The position numbers and the translations under genes are program-made. A stretch of DNA of 18,260 bases from JBBRHH01 sp038222915 (GTDB lineage Bacteria; Planctomycetota; Phycisphaerae; Tepidisphaerales; Tepidisphaeraceae): assembly GCA_038222915.1 (NCBI GenBank), contig JBBRHH010000046.1, positions 1-18,260 on the forward strand, read 5' to 3'. The notes beneath the pieces were generated by a model. That model was given only the letters and a program-made list of their open reading frames with translations, made no database searches and had not been told where the DNA came from. Positions 7,685 to 15,275 of the stretch are shown piece by piece; positions within the stretch are counted from its first letter, which is position 1; each line of letters begins with the position of its first letter.

Positions 7685-8809
7685 CTATTTCGTTATCCAA
7701 CAAGCCGCCACATGCCCGGCCTCCCCCTGCTTCGGCTCCAGCGGCGGCGTCTGCTCGAAACACTTGCGAATAATCCGCACGTCTTCTCCACCTGTATGTA
7801 TCGCCACCGTATCTGCCGCGTTGGCCTCAATCGCCGCCTGCCGCGTCAACGGACATCGCGGATGAAACGCGCATCCACAAGGCGGATTAGAAGGCGACGG
7901 CACCTCGCCCTTCAACATGATACGCGTGCGCTTGGGCCTCGGATCGGGCTCCGGCACCGCGCTGAGCAACGCAATCGTGTAAGGATGCTTCGGATTCGCA
8001 TAAAGATCGCTCGCCGAGGCCTTCTCCACGATATGCCCCAGATACATCACCGCGACTTCATCCGAAAAGTGTTCGACGACCGCCAGATTGTGCGCAATAA
8101 ACAGGTAGGCGATCTTCCGCTCCAGTTGCAAATCATTGAGCAGGTTCAAAATCTGCGACTGAATCGAAACGTCCAGCGCCGAAACCGGCTCATCGCAAAC
8201 GATAAAATCAGGCGAAAGCGCAAGAGCCCGCGCAATCCCGATCCGCTGCCGCTGACCGCCCGAAAACTCATGCGGATACCGCCTCGAAAACGACGGATCC
8301 AGCCCCACCCGCTCCAGCAGCGAAGCCACCAGTTCATTCTTCGCCGCGCCCTTGGCGATCCCATGCACCTGGATCGGCTCGCCAATGATGTTGCCGATCG
8401 TCATGCGCGGATTCAGGCTCGACACCGGGTCCTGAAAAATAATCTGCATGTGCTTCCGCAGCGACCGCAGTTCATTCCCATTGATCGAAAACAGATCCCG
8501 CCCGCGATAATTCACCTCGCCGCCCGTCGCCGGAATCAGCCGCAAAAGCGTCCGCCCCACCGTCGTCTTGCCGCAGCCCGATTCGCCCACAAGCCCCAGC
8601 GTCTTCCCCTCCTTCACGTCAAAACTCACCCCATCCACCGCCTTCACATGCCCCACCACGCGCGAGAAAACGCCCCGCCGGATCGGAAACCACGTCCGCA
8701 AATCGCGCACGCGCAACAGCGGCGCAGCGCCCTGCGCACGATCGCTCCCCACATAATCCAGCACGGCCGTCGGCGCACTAGGCGACTGTTGCTTATCAAA
8801 ACCGCTCAT
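7685..8809 (-). CDS. oppF: oligopeptide/dipeptide ABC transporter ATP-binding protein, OppF/DppF type
   Basis: A 374-residue ATPase of the Opp/Dpp family, supplying one of two nucleotide-binding sites of a peptide importer at the cytoplasmic membrane face. Motifs: Walker A GESGCGKT (75-82), Q-loop IFQDP (124-128), signature FSGGQRQ (182-188), Walker B DFIVCDEPVSALD (201-213), switch His240 in IAHNLAVV, where Asn replaces the usual Asp after the His. The FPIRRGVFSRVVGHVKAVDG stretch identifies the OppF rather than OppD branch. The C-terminal oligopeptide domain has CGCAFHPRCP and four cysteines (C313, C319, C350, C370) placed like those of OppD, a pattern known to hold a 4Fe-4S cluster in some Opp/Dpp ATPases. 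The start overlaps the OppD stop (ATGA), with a strong ribosome site inside the end of OppD. The unusual N-terminal 30 residues look disordered. Confidence 0.93.
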   Translation of the reverse strand: MSGFDKQQSPSAPTAVLDYVGSDRAQGAAPLLRVRDLRTWFPIRRGVFSRVVGHVKAVDGVSFDVKEGKTLGLVGESGCGKTTVGRTLLRLIPATGGEVNYRGRDLFSINGNELRSLRKHMQIIFQDPVSSLNPRMTIGNIIGEPIQVHGIAKGAAKNELVASLLERVGLDPSFSRRYPHEFSGGQRQRIGIARALALSPDFIVCDEPVSALDVSIQSQILNLLNDLQLERKIAYLFIAHNLAVVEHFSDEVAVMYLGHIVEKASASDLYANPKHPYTIALLSAVPEPDPRPKRTRIMLKGEVPSPSNPPCGCAFHPRCPLTRQAAIEANAADTVAIHTGGEDVRIIRKCFEQTPPLEPKQGEAGHVAACWITK

Positions 8810-9960
8810 TGCTTGAACTCCTCTTTGGCCACGCCAACCAGATTCGGCTCATCCGTCGCAACCGCCGTCACACCGCGCAGATGCTTCAATGTCGGCACCG
8901 TCTTCGCCGCGTTCGAATAATTCTCCGCAAAGTGGCACGACGCCCAATGCCCCGGCCGAACCTCCCGCAGCAACGGCTCATCCGCCTTGCAAGGCTGCAT
9001 CACCTTAAACCGCTCCTCGGTCGTCACCACTTCAACAGTGTCCTGCACCGGCGACCGGGCCGCCAGTTCCCGCGTGCGCGTGCAGCGAGGATGAAACTTG
9101 CATCCCGAAGGAAACCGCGCCGGATTTGGAACCGTCCCCGGAATCGTATCCAGCCGCTCCTTGTGCCTGCCCAGCGAAGGCATCGACTTAAACAGCCCCT
9201 CCGTATACGGATGCTGCGGATGGTCAAACAACTCTTCCACCGTCGCGAATTCCGAAACCCGACTCGCGTACATCACGCCAACCACATCCGCATTCTCGGC
9301 CACCACCCCAAGATCGTGCGTGATCAGCAAAATCGACATCCCACGCTCGCGCTGCAGCTTCCGCAGCAGCTCCAGAATCTGCGCCTGAATCGTCACATCC
9401 AGCGCCGTCGTCGGTTCATCCGCGATGAGTAATCGCGGCTTGCAAGCCAGCGCCATCGCGATCATCACCCGCTGCCGCATCCCGCCCGACATCTGATGCG
9501 GATACTCATAAAGCCGCCGGTGCGGATCGGCGATCCCCACGTCATTCAGCGCCTCTTCCGCGATCTCAAAAGCCTTCCGGTTCGACACCTTCTGATGCAG
9601 GGTCACGGCCTCCGCAATCTGATCCCCAATCGTGAACACCGGGTTCAGCGAAGTCATCGGCTCCTGAAAAATCATCGCAATATCTTTTCCCCGCACCTTC
9701 CGCATCTCCTTCTCCGACAACTTCAAAAGATCGCGGCCATCCAGCAAAATCTCCCCCGACAAAATCTTCCCCGGCGGCTCCGGAATCAATCGCAAAATCG
9801 AAAGCGCCGTCACCGACTTCCCACACCCCGATTCCCCCACCAGCGCCACCGTCTGCCCCGGAAATATCGACAAAGAAGTATCGCGCACAGGCCGAATCTG
9901 CCCGCGTTCAGTATCAAACGCAACATTCACAGAGCGAAGTTCGAGAAGGGGTTTGTCCAT
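8806..9960 (-). CDS. oppD: oligopeptide/dipeptide ABC transporter ATP-binding protein, OppD/DppD type
   Basis: A 384-residue ATPase pairing with OppF as the heterodimeric motor of a peptide importer. Motifs: Walker A GESGCGKS (42-49), Q-loop IFQEPMTSLNP (97-107), signature MSGGMRQ (157-163), Walker B LLIADEPTTALD (177-188), switch His215 in ITHDLGVV. The C-terminal oligopeptide/dipeptide domain includes HPQHPYTEGLFKSMP and GCKFHPRC, with four cysteines (C287, C293, C324, C342), a possible 4Fe-4S site as reported for homologues. The last 35 residues beyond HWASCHF extend past the usual end. It follows OppC2 by 11 bases and overlaps OppF by 4. Codon third positions are dominated by G and T, in contrast with the C-ending codons of the + strand genes. 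Confidence 0.94.
   Translation of the reverse strand: MDKPLLELRSVNVAFDTERGQIRPVRDTSLSIFPGQTVALVGESGCGKSVTALSILRLIPEPPGKILSGEILLDGRDLLKLSEKEMRKVRGKDIAMIFQEPMTSLNPVFTIGDQIAEAVTLHQKVSNRKAFEIAEEALNDVGIADPHRRLYEYPHQMSGGMRQRVMIAMALACKPRLLIADEPTTALDVTIQAQILELLRKLQRERGMSILLITHDLGVVAENADVVGVMYASRVSEFATVEELFDHPQHPYTEGLFKSMPSLGRHKERLDTIPGTVPNPARFPSGCKFHPRCTRTRELAARSPVQDTVEVVTTEERFKVMQPCKADEPLLREVRPGHWASCHFAENYSNAAKTVPTLKHLRGVTAVATDEPNLVGVAKEEFKQ
8818..8824 (-). promoter_or_regulatory. ribosome binding site for OppF inside the OppD coding end
   Basis: On the - strand this reads AGAGGAG, 8 bases before the OppF ATG and within the last codons of OppD. With the ATGA overlap it suggests coupled translation, useful for equal amounts of the two ATPases. 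Confidence 0.6.
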
Positions 9961-9971
9961 GTGTTTTACTC

Positions 9972-10919
9972 TTACTCTATGCCGCGCAGCCGAGGATCAA
10001 GCGCATCCCGCAGCGCATCGCCCAGGATGTTCAGCGCCAGGCACAAAATCCCAATCGCCACCGTCGCTGCCACCGCCTGCCACCAGACGCCTTTCAGCAG
10101 TTCGAGCTTCGCGTCGTCAATCATACGGCCCCACGACGGCTTATCACTGATGCCCAACCCAAGAAACGTCAGCGCCACCTCTGCCTGCACATAGGCGATC
10201 GCGCCCAGTGTAAAGTTGATGATGACGATGTGAATCGTATTGGGCAGAATATGTCGCAGCAGGATACGAAAATGCCCCGCACCCACGGCCCGCGCCGCCT
10301 GCACATAATCGCGCTCGCGGTGCTTCAACACCTCCCCGCGCATCAACCGGCACAAGCCCACCCAATCCGTAAATCCAAGCGCCAGGATCACCAGCCATAA
10401 TTCAGAAATCGGACGCCCGAAGAATTTCACTCCCTTGAGCGCATAGACGAGCGCCAACACCAGCAATATCCAGGGCACCGAGCTCACGACCGTGAAAATC
10501 CACGTAATAATCTCGTCAATCCAGCCGCCAAAATATCCACCAACGATTCCCAGGAAGATCCCAAGCGTGATCGCAATGGCCGACGCCAGCACCGCGATTT
10601 CCAGCGCGATGCGCGTTCCATAGATCACCCGCCAGAAAACCGATCGACCTTGAATGTCAGTTCCGAACAGACCCGACAACGAATGAAAATTCGGAGCGAC
10701 ATAACTGTCCGCGCTGATGTCCTCAATCTTCCCCTCCAGAATCGGCGTCAGGCTCACCACTCCGCAGGCCACATAGACCGCAACCACCGCGAGACAGATC
10801 CGCGTCAGCCGACCCTGCACCAGGTGCATCCAGGCCCCGCGCCACACCGAAGGCGTGACCTCAACCGGCGCTTGAACACCCTCCGGCAGCGGCGAAATTG
10901 CAGTGCTCAGCGTGCTCAT
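9972..10919 (-). CDS. peptide ABC transporter permease, OppC/DppC type (copy 2)
   Basis: A 315-residue membrane permease. After an N-terminal cytoplasmic tail and first helix (about 40-56) comes LFGTDIQGRSVFWRVIYGTR, the OppC hallmark (usually GTDxxGRDVxSR; here Ser replaces the Asp). Several hydrophobic helices follow, and the ATPase-coupling EAA loop is YVQAARAVGAGHFRILLRHI (205-224) with LPN. The end VALTFLGLG...PSWG and ALRDALDPRLRG is typical of the family, and the length is normal, unlike OppC copy 1. It forms the translocation pore with an OppB partner and binds OppD/OppF. The start overlaps the OppB copy 2 stop by 4 bases (ATGA) with GGTGG just upstream. A Gly/Ala-rich helix pair (IALEIAVLASAIAITLGIFLG) is the usual signature of TM2-TM3. 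Confidence 0.92.
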   Translation of the reverse strand: MSTLSTAISPLPEGVQAPVEVTPSVWRGAWMHLVQGRLTRICLAVVAVYVACGVVSLTPILEGKIEDISADSYVAPNFHSLSGLFGTDIQGRSVFWRVIYGTRIALEIAVLASAIAITLGIFLGIVGGYFGGWIDEIITWIFTVVSSVPWILLVLALVYALKGVKFFGRPISELWLVILALGFTDWVGLCRLMRGEVLKHRERDYVQAARAVGAGHFRILLRHILPNTIHIVIINFTLGAIAYVQAEVALTFLGLGISDKPSWGRMIDDAKLELLKGVWWQAVAATVAIGILCLALNILGDALRDALDPRLRGIE

Positions 10920-12193
10920 TTAAGCGCCACCCGCGGATCAACAAGCGTGTAGAGAATGTCGTTCACCAGAAGAGCGACGCAATAAGTGATGCTGATGATG
11001 TACGTCACCCCCATGACAATCGATCGATCCTGATTGAAGATCGCCTGAACCAGAAGATTTCCCAGGCCTGGAATCTGAAAGATCTGTTCAAGAATCAACG
11101 CGCCAAAGACCAGGAACGGCAGCACCGTCACCGTATTGGTGATGACCGGAATCATGATGTTCCGCAAGACGTGCGTCAGCAGCACGCGCCGCTTGGGCGC
11201 TCCCTTGGCGCGGGCCGTGCGAATGTAATCTGAATTGATCTCATCCAGCGCGACAGTGCGGTAAAAGCGTGCTCCGCCGCCAATGGTCACCATCACGGTG
11301 GCCAGAATCGGCAATGCGGCAAACTGTAGCGCGTAGATTCCCGGCTTCCAACCCGCCAGCGGAAACACCTCGAGCCGTGCGCCCAGCCACCACTGCAGAA
11401 GCAGATAGACGCTGATGGCTGGAACACTCAACGTGACCACTGTCAGCACCGTCACCACATAATCGATCGCTTTACCGCGGCTCGCGGCCACATAGAGCGC
11501 CACCACCAGTTGAAGCGCAACCGTGATCAGAAAAGCCGGTAACTGAACCGTCAGCGAGACCGGCCCCTTCACCGCGATCAGCTTCCAGACCGATTCCTCA
11601 AAACGCATCGACTTGGGAAATCGGAAAAAGAGTAGGTCAAAAAACTGTGAGTCGAAGAACGCGGCGATCTTCTTCCCCAATCCGACAGGCCTGACCCGGC
11701 CGCCCGGATTCTTCAAGAGTTCCGAAGCGTCGTCCTCCGGTGCGGCACCTATCCCGGAGGGTGACGTCGTGGCCTCGGTCGTCGGCGTCGTCGTGGCCGC
11801 CGGAAGCTTGAACTTCGCCGGCGGCGCGACAAAAAAGATTGTTGGCGCGTCGATCGCCGTCACCTTGTAATTTCCATCCAGATAGCCCGGCGTCAGTCCT
11901 GAAATACTGACCAACCCGCCCTCCTCCAATCCATGTCGAACGTCGGTCTCAACGCGCAACCCCTTGGAATTCACTTTGATCGACTGCACCGTCGGGCCGA
12001 GGTTGACCCACTTTGGTTTGTCCAGACCCATGCGTGCCCGGATCGCGCGCAGTGTCGCTGCGCTCGGATTCTTCCCCGCGTAAGCCCGCGCCGGATCGGT
12101 CGCCACAAGCCCGAACAAAACAAACGTAAGCACCACGATGCCCAGCACCGTAGGAATAGTCAGGAGGATTCTGCGGACAATGTAGGCCCACAT
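10916..12193 (-). CDS. peptide ABC transporter permease, OppB/DppB type, with a large periplasmic insert (copy 2)
   Basis: A 425-residue permease, about 100 residues longer than usual OppB/DppB. The N-terminus MWAYIVRRILLTIPTVLGIV with the first helix and the segment up to MGLDKP (55-60) are canonical, as are the C-terminal helices, the EAA coupling loop YIRTARAKGAPKRRVLLTHV (323-342) and the closing DPRVALK. Between them, about residues 61-175 form an insert in the first periplasmic loop: a stretch resembling a small beta domain (HGLEEGGLVSISGL at 87-100, YLDGNYKVTAIDAPTIFFV at 104-122) followed by a Thr/Pro/Ala-rich linker (129-152). After it the family sequence resumes near FFDLLFFRFPKSMRFEESV. 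It overlaps OppC copy 2 by 4 bases and lies 32 bases after substrate-binding protein 2. No clear ribosome site precedes the ATG. Confidence 0.9.
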   Translation of the reverse strand: MWAYIVRRILLTIPTVLGIVVLTFVLFGLVATDPARAYAGKNPSAATLRAIRARMGLDKPKWVNLGPTVQSIKVNSKGLRVETDVRHGLEEGGLVSISGLTPGYLDGNYKVTAIDAPTIFFVAPPAKFKLPAATTTPTTEATTSPSGIGAAPEDDASELLKNPGGRVRPVGLGKKIAAFFDSQFFDLLFFRFPKSMRFEESVWKLIAVKGPVSLTVQLPAFLITVALQLVVALYVAASRGKAIDYVVTVLTVVTLSVPAISVYLLLQWWLGARLEVFPLAGWKPGIYALQFAALPILATVMVTIGGGARFYRTVALDEINSDYIRTARAKGAPKRRVLLTHVLRNIMIPVITNTVTVLPFLVFGALILEQIFQIPGLGNLLVQAIFNQDRSIVMGVTYIISITYCVALLVNDILYTLVDPRVALK

Positions 12194-12225
12194 AACTGCG
12201 CGCTGGCGGCTCTTTCAATCAGGTG

Positions 12226-14016
12226 TCATTTCCGGTGCAGCATCTGTTTTCGCTTATCCAAATCGGCCGACAGATACTGTCTGAACCCCGAACCATAATC
12301 CATCACCGGAAACGGCTTCAGCCAGTTCCAGCGCAGCATGTACGTTTTTGGGTAATGCGTGTAAATCCACGGACAATCCTCATTCACGATCGCCACCAGT
12401 TGCTTGTAAAGCTTCGCCCGCTCCGGCGAGCGATCCATCTGCATCGCCTCATTATAAATCTTGTCGTAATCCGGATTCACATACGCGCACGAGTTGATCC
12501 CCTGCGGCGGCGCAAATTTCCCGTAGAACAACTGAAAGAACGTCTGCTCATCTGGATAGTCTGGCACCCACCCCAGCGAAAAGATCTGGGTCTTGCGTCC
12601 ATCCACCAGTTCCTGAAATCGCGCCCACGTGTTGTATTCCGGTCGAATGCGCAGTCCGATCTGCCGCATCTGACTCACGAAGTATTCCGCCTGCTGCCGT
12701 ACGTCCGTGCTCGTGTCACCCATCAGCAGGCTCAGCTCCGGAATCACGCCTCCGTTGATCTGCTCCGCTTCCTTCAACTTCGCCCGGGCAGCCTCCAGGT
12801 CAAACGTCGAATATTTGTCCACCGCGTCCGCGTCATACACGTCGAACGTTGGCGGAATCGGACCATTGGCCGCAACGCCTCGCCCATTCTCGTAAACCCG
12901 AATGTACTTCTCACGATCAAAAGCCAGCGACATCGCCTGTCGCAACGGCCTGTTCTTCCCCAGCACCGGATCCCCCATGTTGAAACCGTAATAATAGATC
13001 GACGGATCCTCATCGATATCCAGGTCGAATCCCTTTGCGACCATCTCCGCCCTCAACTTCCCTGTCTTGGGGTCGATCGCCTGGCCAAATGTCTCCTTCG
13101 GAATCCGCCCCATGTCAAACGTCCCATGCTGCAGAAAATACCAGATCGGCATCGGCTCATTGAAGTAGTCGTACTGCATCGACTTCAGCTTCGGCAGTCG
13201 ATCCGCATCCGCCACCTTCGCATAGCCGTCAACGTCCGGCCGCCCGCGATACACCGGGTTTGCCTCAAACACAATCCGCTGTTCCGCGAGGTATTCTGTC
13301 ATCACAAACGGCCCGGTCCCGACCGGCCGTGTTCGAAAGTCATCCCCGTATACCTCAACTGCTTTTTGCGATACGACTGCCGCCCCCAGATAAGCCAGCA
13401 GATACCGAAACTGCGGACTCTTCTCCACCAGTTTGATCTGCACCGTATAATCGTCAATAGCCTTGATCCCCTCCACCGGCTTGGCATAATCTGGCGTCCG
13501 CCCGGCGTTGCTCATCTGTTCCGTGTAAGTATTCCACTCATCAATCCCGGCGATCTTCCCCTGAAAAAGAGTCGAGAAATTCGGGCTCGCCAGATGGAAA
13601 TCCGCCACCCGCTTAAACGTAAACACAACGTCCGAGGCCTTCATCTCCGGCCCCTTGCCTTCCTCGAACGCCTTCTTCCACGGATCGTAAAAGTGAATCC
13701 CCTTCCTCAGTTTCACCGTGTACGTTCGCCCGTCCTCCGACACCTCCGGCATGTCGGCCGCCAGTTGAGGGAACAGCTCATACGGCTTCACGCCATACTT
13801 GTAGTTGTAGAGGCACTCGTAAACGTTTCCGATGATCGCCGCCCCATCCACGTCGTTGCAGATCGCCGGGTCCAGCGACTTCAGGTTCACAACAAAAGCC
13901 GTATAAAGCCGCCCCGGATCGCGCGTGGGCTCCACCGTAAACGAAAACCCAATCCCCGCCACGATCAGCACGATGGCGGTCAGATAGCCGAAGAATATCC
14001 ACTTGGTCAATCGCAT
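12226..14016 (-). CDS. peptide ABC transporter substrate-binding protein, SBP_bac_5 family (copy 2)
   Basis: A 596-residue family 5 solute-binding protein (OppA/DppA type), the receptor that hands peptides to the permease. Residues 1-27 hold a basic start and a hydrophobic segment (IFFGYLTAIVLIVAGIGFSF) with no lipobox Cys, so it is membrane-anchored or cleaved by Sec rather than lipidated. The mature part shows the family layout: ALDPAIC-like LKSLDPAICNDV, IIGNVYECLYNY, LFPQLAADMPEVSEDGRTYTVKLRKGIHFYD, KASDVVFTFKR, GTGPFVMTEY and a late PLRQAMSLAFDREKYI. A TTG in frame at 14061 could extend the N-terminus by 15 residues; ATG 14016 is preferred because it begins the hydrophobic anchor directly. 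Located between OppC copy 1 and OppB copy 2. Peptide type cannot be told from sequence; the fold also binds nickel, oligosaccharides and other ligands. Confidence 0.9.
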   Translation of the reverse strand: MRLTKWIFFGYLTAIVLIVAGIGFSFTVEPTRDPGRLYTAFVVNLKSLDPAICNDVDGAAIIGNVYECLYNYKYGVKPYELFPQLAADMPEVSEDGRTYTVKLRKGIHFYDPWKKAFEEGKGPEMKASDVVFTFKRVADFHLASPNFSTLFQGKIAGIDEWNTYTEQMSNAGRTPDYAKPVEGIKAIDDYTVQIKLVEKSPQFRYLLAYLGAAVVSQKAVEVYGDDFRTRPVGTGPFVMTEYLAEQRIVFEANPVYRGRPDVDGYAKVADADRLPKLKSMQYDYFNEPMPIWYFLQHGTFDMGRIPKETFGQAIDPKTGKLRAEMVAKGFDLDIDEDPSIYYYGFNMGDPVLGKNRPLRQAMSLAFDREKYIRVYENGRGVAANGPIPPTFDVYDADAVDKYSTFDLEAARAKLKEAEQINGGVIPELSLLMGDTSTDVRQQAEYFVSQMRQIGLRIRPEYNTWARFQELVDGRKTQIFSLGWVPDYPDEQTFFQLFYGKFAPPQGINSCAYVNPDYDKIYNEAMQMDRSPERAKLYKQLVAIVNEDCPWIYTHYPKTYMLRWNWLKPFPVMDYGSGFRQYLSADLDKRKQMLHRK

Positions 14017-14066
14017 GACGAGATTCTCGGCCAATAGTAGCCGCAAGACATGCCCGTTCAACCATC

Positions 14067-15275
14067 TCAGTGCGGCTTGCCGCGCGGATCAACGGCGTCG
14101 CGCATCGATTCGCCAATCAGGTTGTACCCGAAAACGGTGAGGAATATCGCCAATCCGGGGAAGGCGGCAATCCACCAGGAAAATCCCCCGCCTGGGCTGA
14201 CGGCCTGATTCAGCAATCCACCCCAACTCGGACTGTCGGCCGGTCCAAGCCCCAGGAAGCTCAGCGTAGTCTCCAACAAAATCGCCGATGCAATTCCGAA
14301 GCTCACATTCACGAGCAACGGCGCCAGCGCATTGGGAAGAATATGTCGAAAAAGGACTGACCGCAGCCGTAAACCCGACGCCACTGCTGCGTGCACAAAA
14401 TCCTGTTGCCGCAACCGGAGAAACTCCGCCCGCACAAACCGCGCATAGCCAACCCAACTCGTAATCCCGATCACCACCATGTACAGATAAATGTTCCGCT
14501 CGAAAAACGCCACCAGCAGAAGCAACAGGTAGAGCGTCGGAATCGCGCTGAAGATTTCCGCCAGCCGCATCCCAATCAAGTCCACCATACCTGCGAAATA
14601 TCCCATGAGCCCACCTAGAATCGTCCCCAGGATTGCTGCAATCCCGGTTGAGATGAATCCAATCGAAAGCGCCAGGCGACTCGCGTAAATCATCTGGCTT
14701 AGCACATCGCCACCCACCCGATCAGTTCCCAGCGGGTGTGACCACGATGGCGGCCACGGGTGTGGATGACTGATCTCAAAGCTGTCACGCAAACGGTCGC
14801 CGGGAGAATACGGCAGGGGTGCCGCAACGGCACTCTCCAAGCGCCCTTCCAATTTCAATTCCCGATACTGCTCATAAATATTCGTCCGTGGCGGCCGCAC
14901 GACAACCAGCCCAATCACCCCAACCACAACGACCACTCCCACAAACACCAATAACCGTTGCCCCGCCGCCGCCCTCCGCATCGCCAGCAACACGAAAGCT
15001 AGAACAAACGCCACCATCAGCGTTACATCCGCGGCAGTGAGATGACGCGCCATCGGGCTCGACCATTTCCCGTTCACCTTGGCCAGAAGTGGATAGCTAT
15101 TGGCCAGAAACGGCGCAAACACACCGAGGAAGGCCGTAAACACTACCCAGACCAGGCCAATGCGCGCCGCCGATCGACCGACGGTGTCCAGCATGATCTG
15201 CGCTACCCAACTCCGTAATGGCGCAGCTGTTGGCTCTGTCGACAGACCCATTGGAATCGTCATCACCTTACTCAT
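14067..15275 (-). CDS. peptide ABC transporter permease, OppC/DppC type, with an N-terminal extension (copy 1)
   Basis: A 402-residue permease, about 100 residues longer than typical OppC. TM1 is at about 36-58. Before the hallmark WSHPLGTDRVGGDVLSQMIYASR (178-200) comes extra sequence: a hydrophobic pair at about 83-99 and 107-127 separated by RRAAAGQR, then a hydrophilic stretch with YEQYRELKLEGRLESAV. Two added helices would keep the topology of the rest unchanged. The EAA coupling loop is DFVHAAVASGLRLRSVLFRH (292-311), followed by LPN. The end DAVDPRGKPH is usual. GTDRVGGDV has Gly where GRDV is common. The ATG overlaps the end of OppB copy 1 by 8 bases (ATGAGTAA) with GGTGAG just upstream, supporting this start over the in-frame ATG four codons later. 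Confidence 0.9.
   Translation of the reverse strand: MSKVMTIPMGLSTEPTAAPLRSWVAQIMLDTVGRSAARIGLVWVVFTAFLGVFAPFLANSYPLLAKVNGKWSSPMARHLTAADVTLMVAFVLAFVLLAMRRAAAGQRLLVFVGVVVVVGVIGLVVVRPPRTNIYEQYRELKLEGRLESAVAAPLPYSPGDRLRDSFEISHPHPWPPSWSHPLGTDRVGGDVLSQMIYASRLALSIGFISTGIAAILGTILGGLMGYFAGMVDLIGMRLAEIFSAIPTLYLLLLLVAFFERNIYLYMVVIGITSWVGYARFVRAEFLRLRQQDFVHAAVASGLRLRSVLFRHILPNALAPLLVNVSFGIASAILLETTLSFLGLGPADSPSWGGLLNQAVSPGGGFSWWIAAFPGLAIFLTVFGYNLIGESMRDAVDPRGKPH

Noticed and set aside
6683..8920. Long open frame (745 codons) on the + strand across the GT87 end, ferredoxin and OppF
   Set aside because: Crosses three well-supported genes and yields Arg/Pro/His-rich sequence with no domain; a composition artefact.
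12223..14037. Long open frame (604 codons) on the + strand antisense to substrate-binding protein 2
   Set aside because: Arg/His/Leu/Pro-rich product with no recognisable motif, lying wholly over a clear SBP_bac_5 gene; explained by the G-ending codons and lack of stops in the complementary frame.
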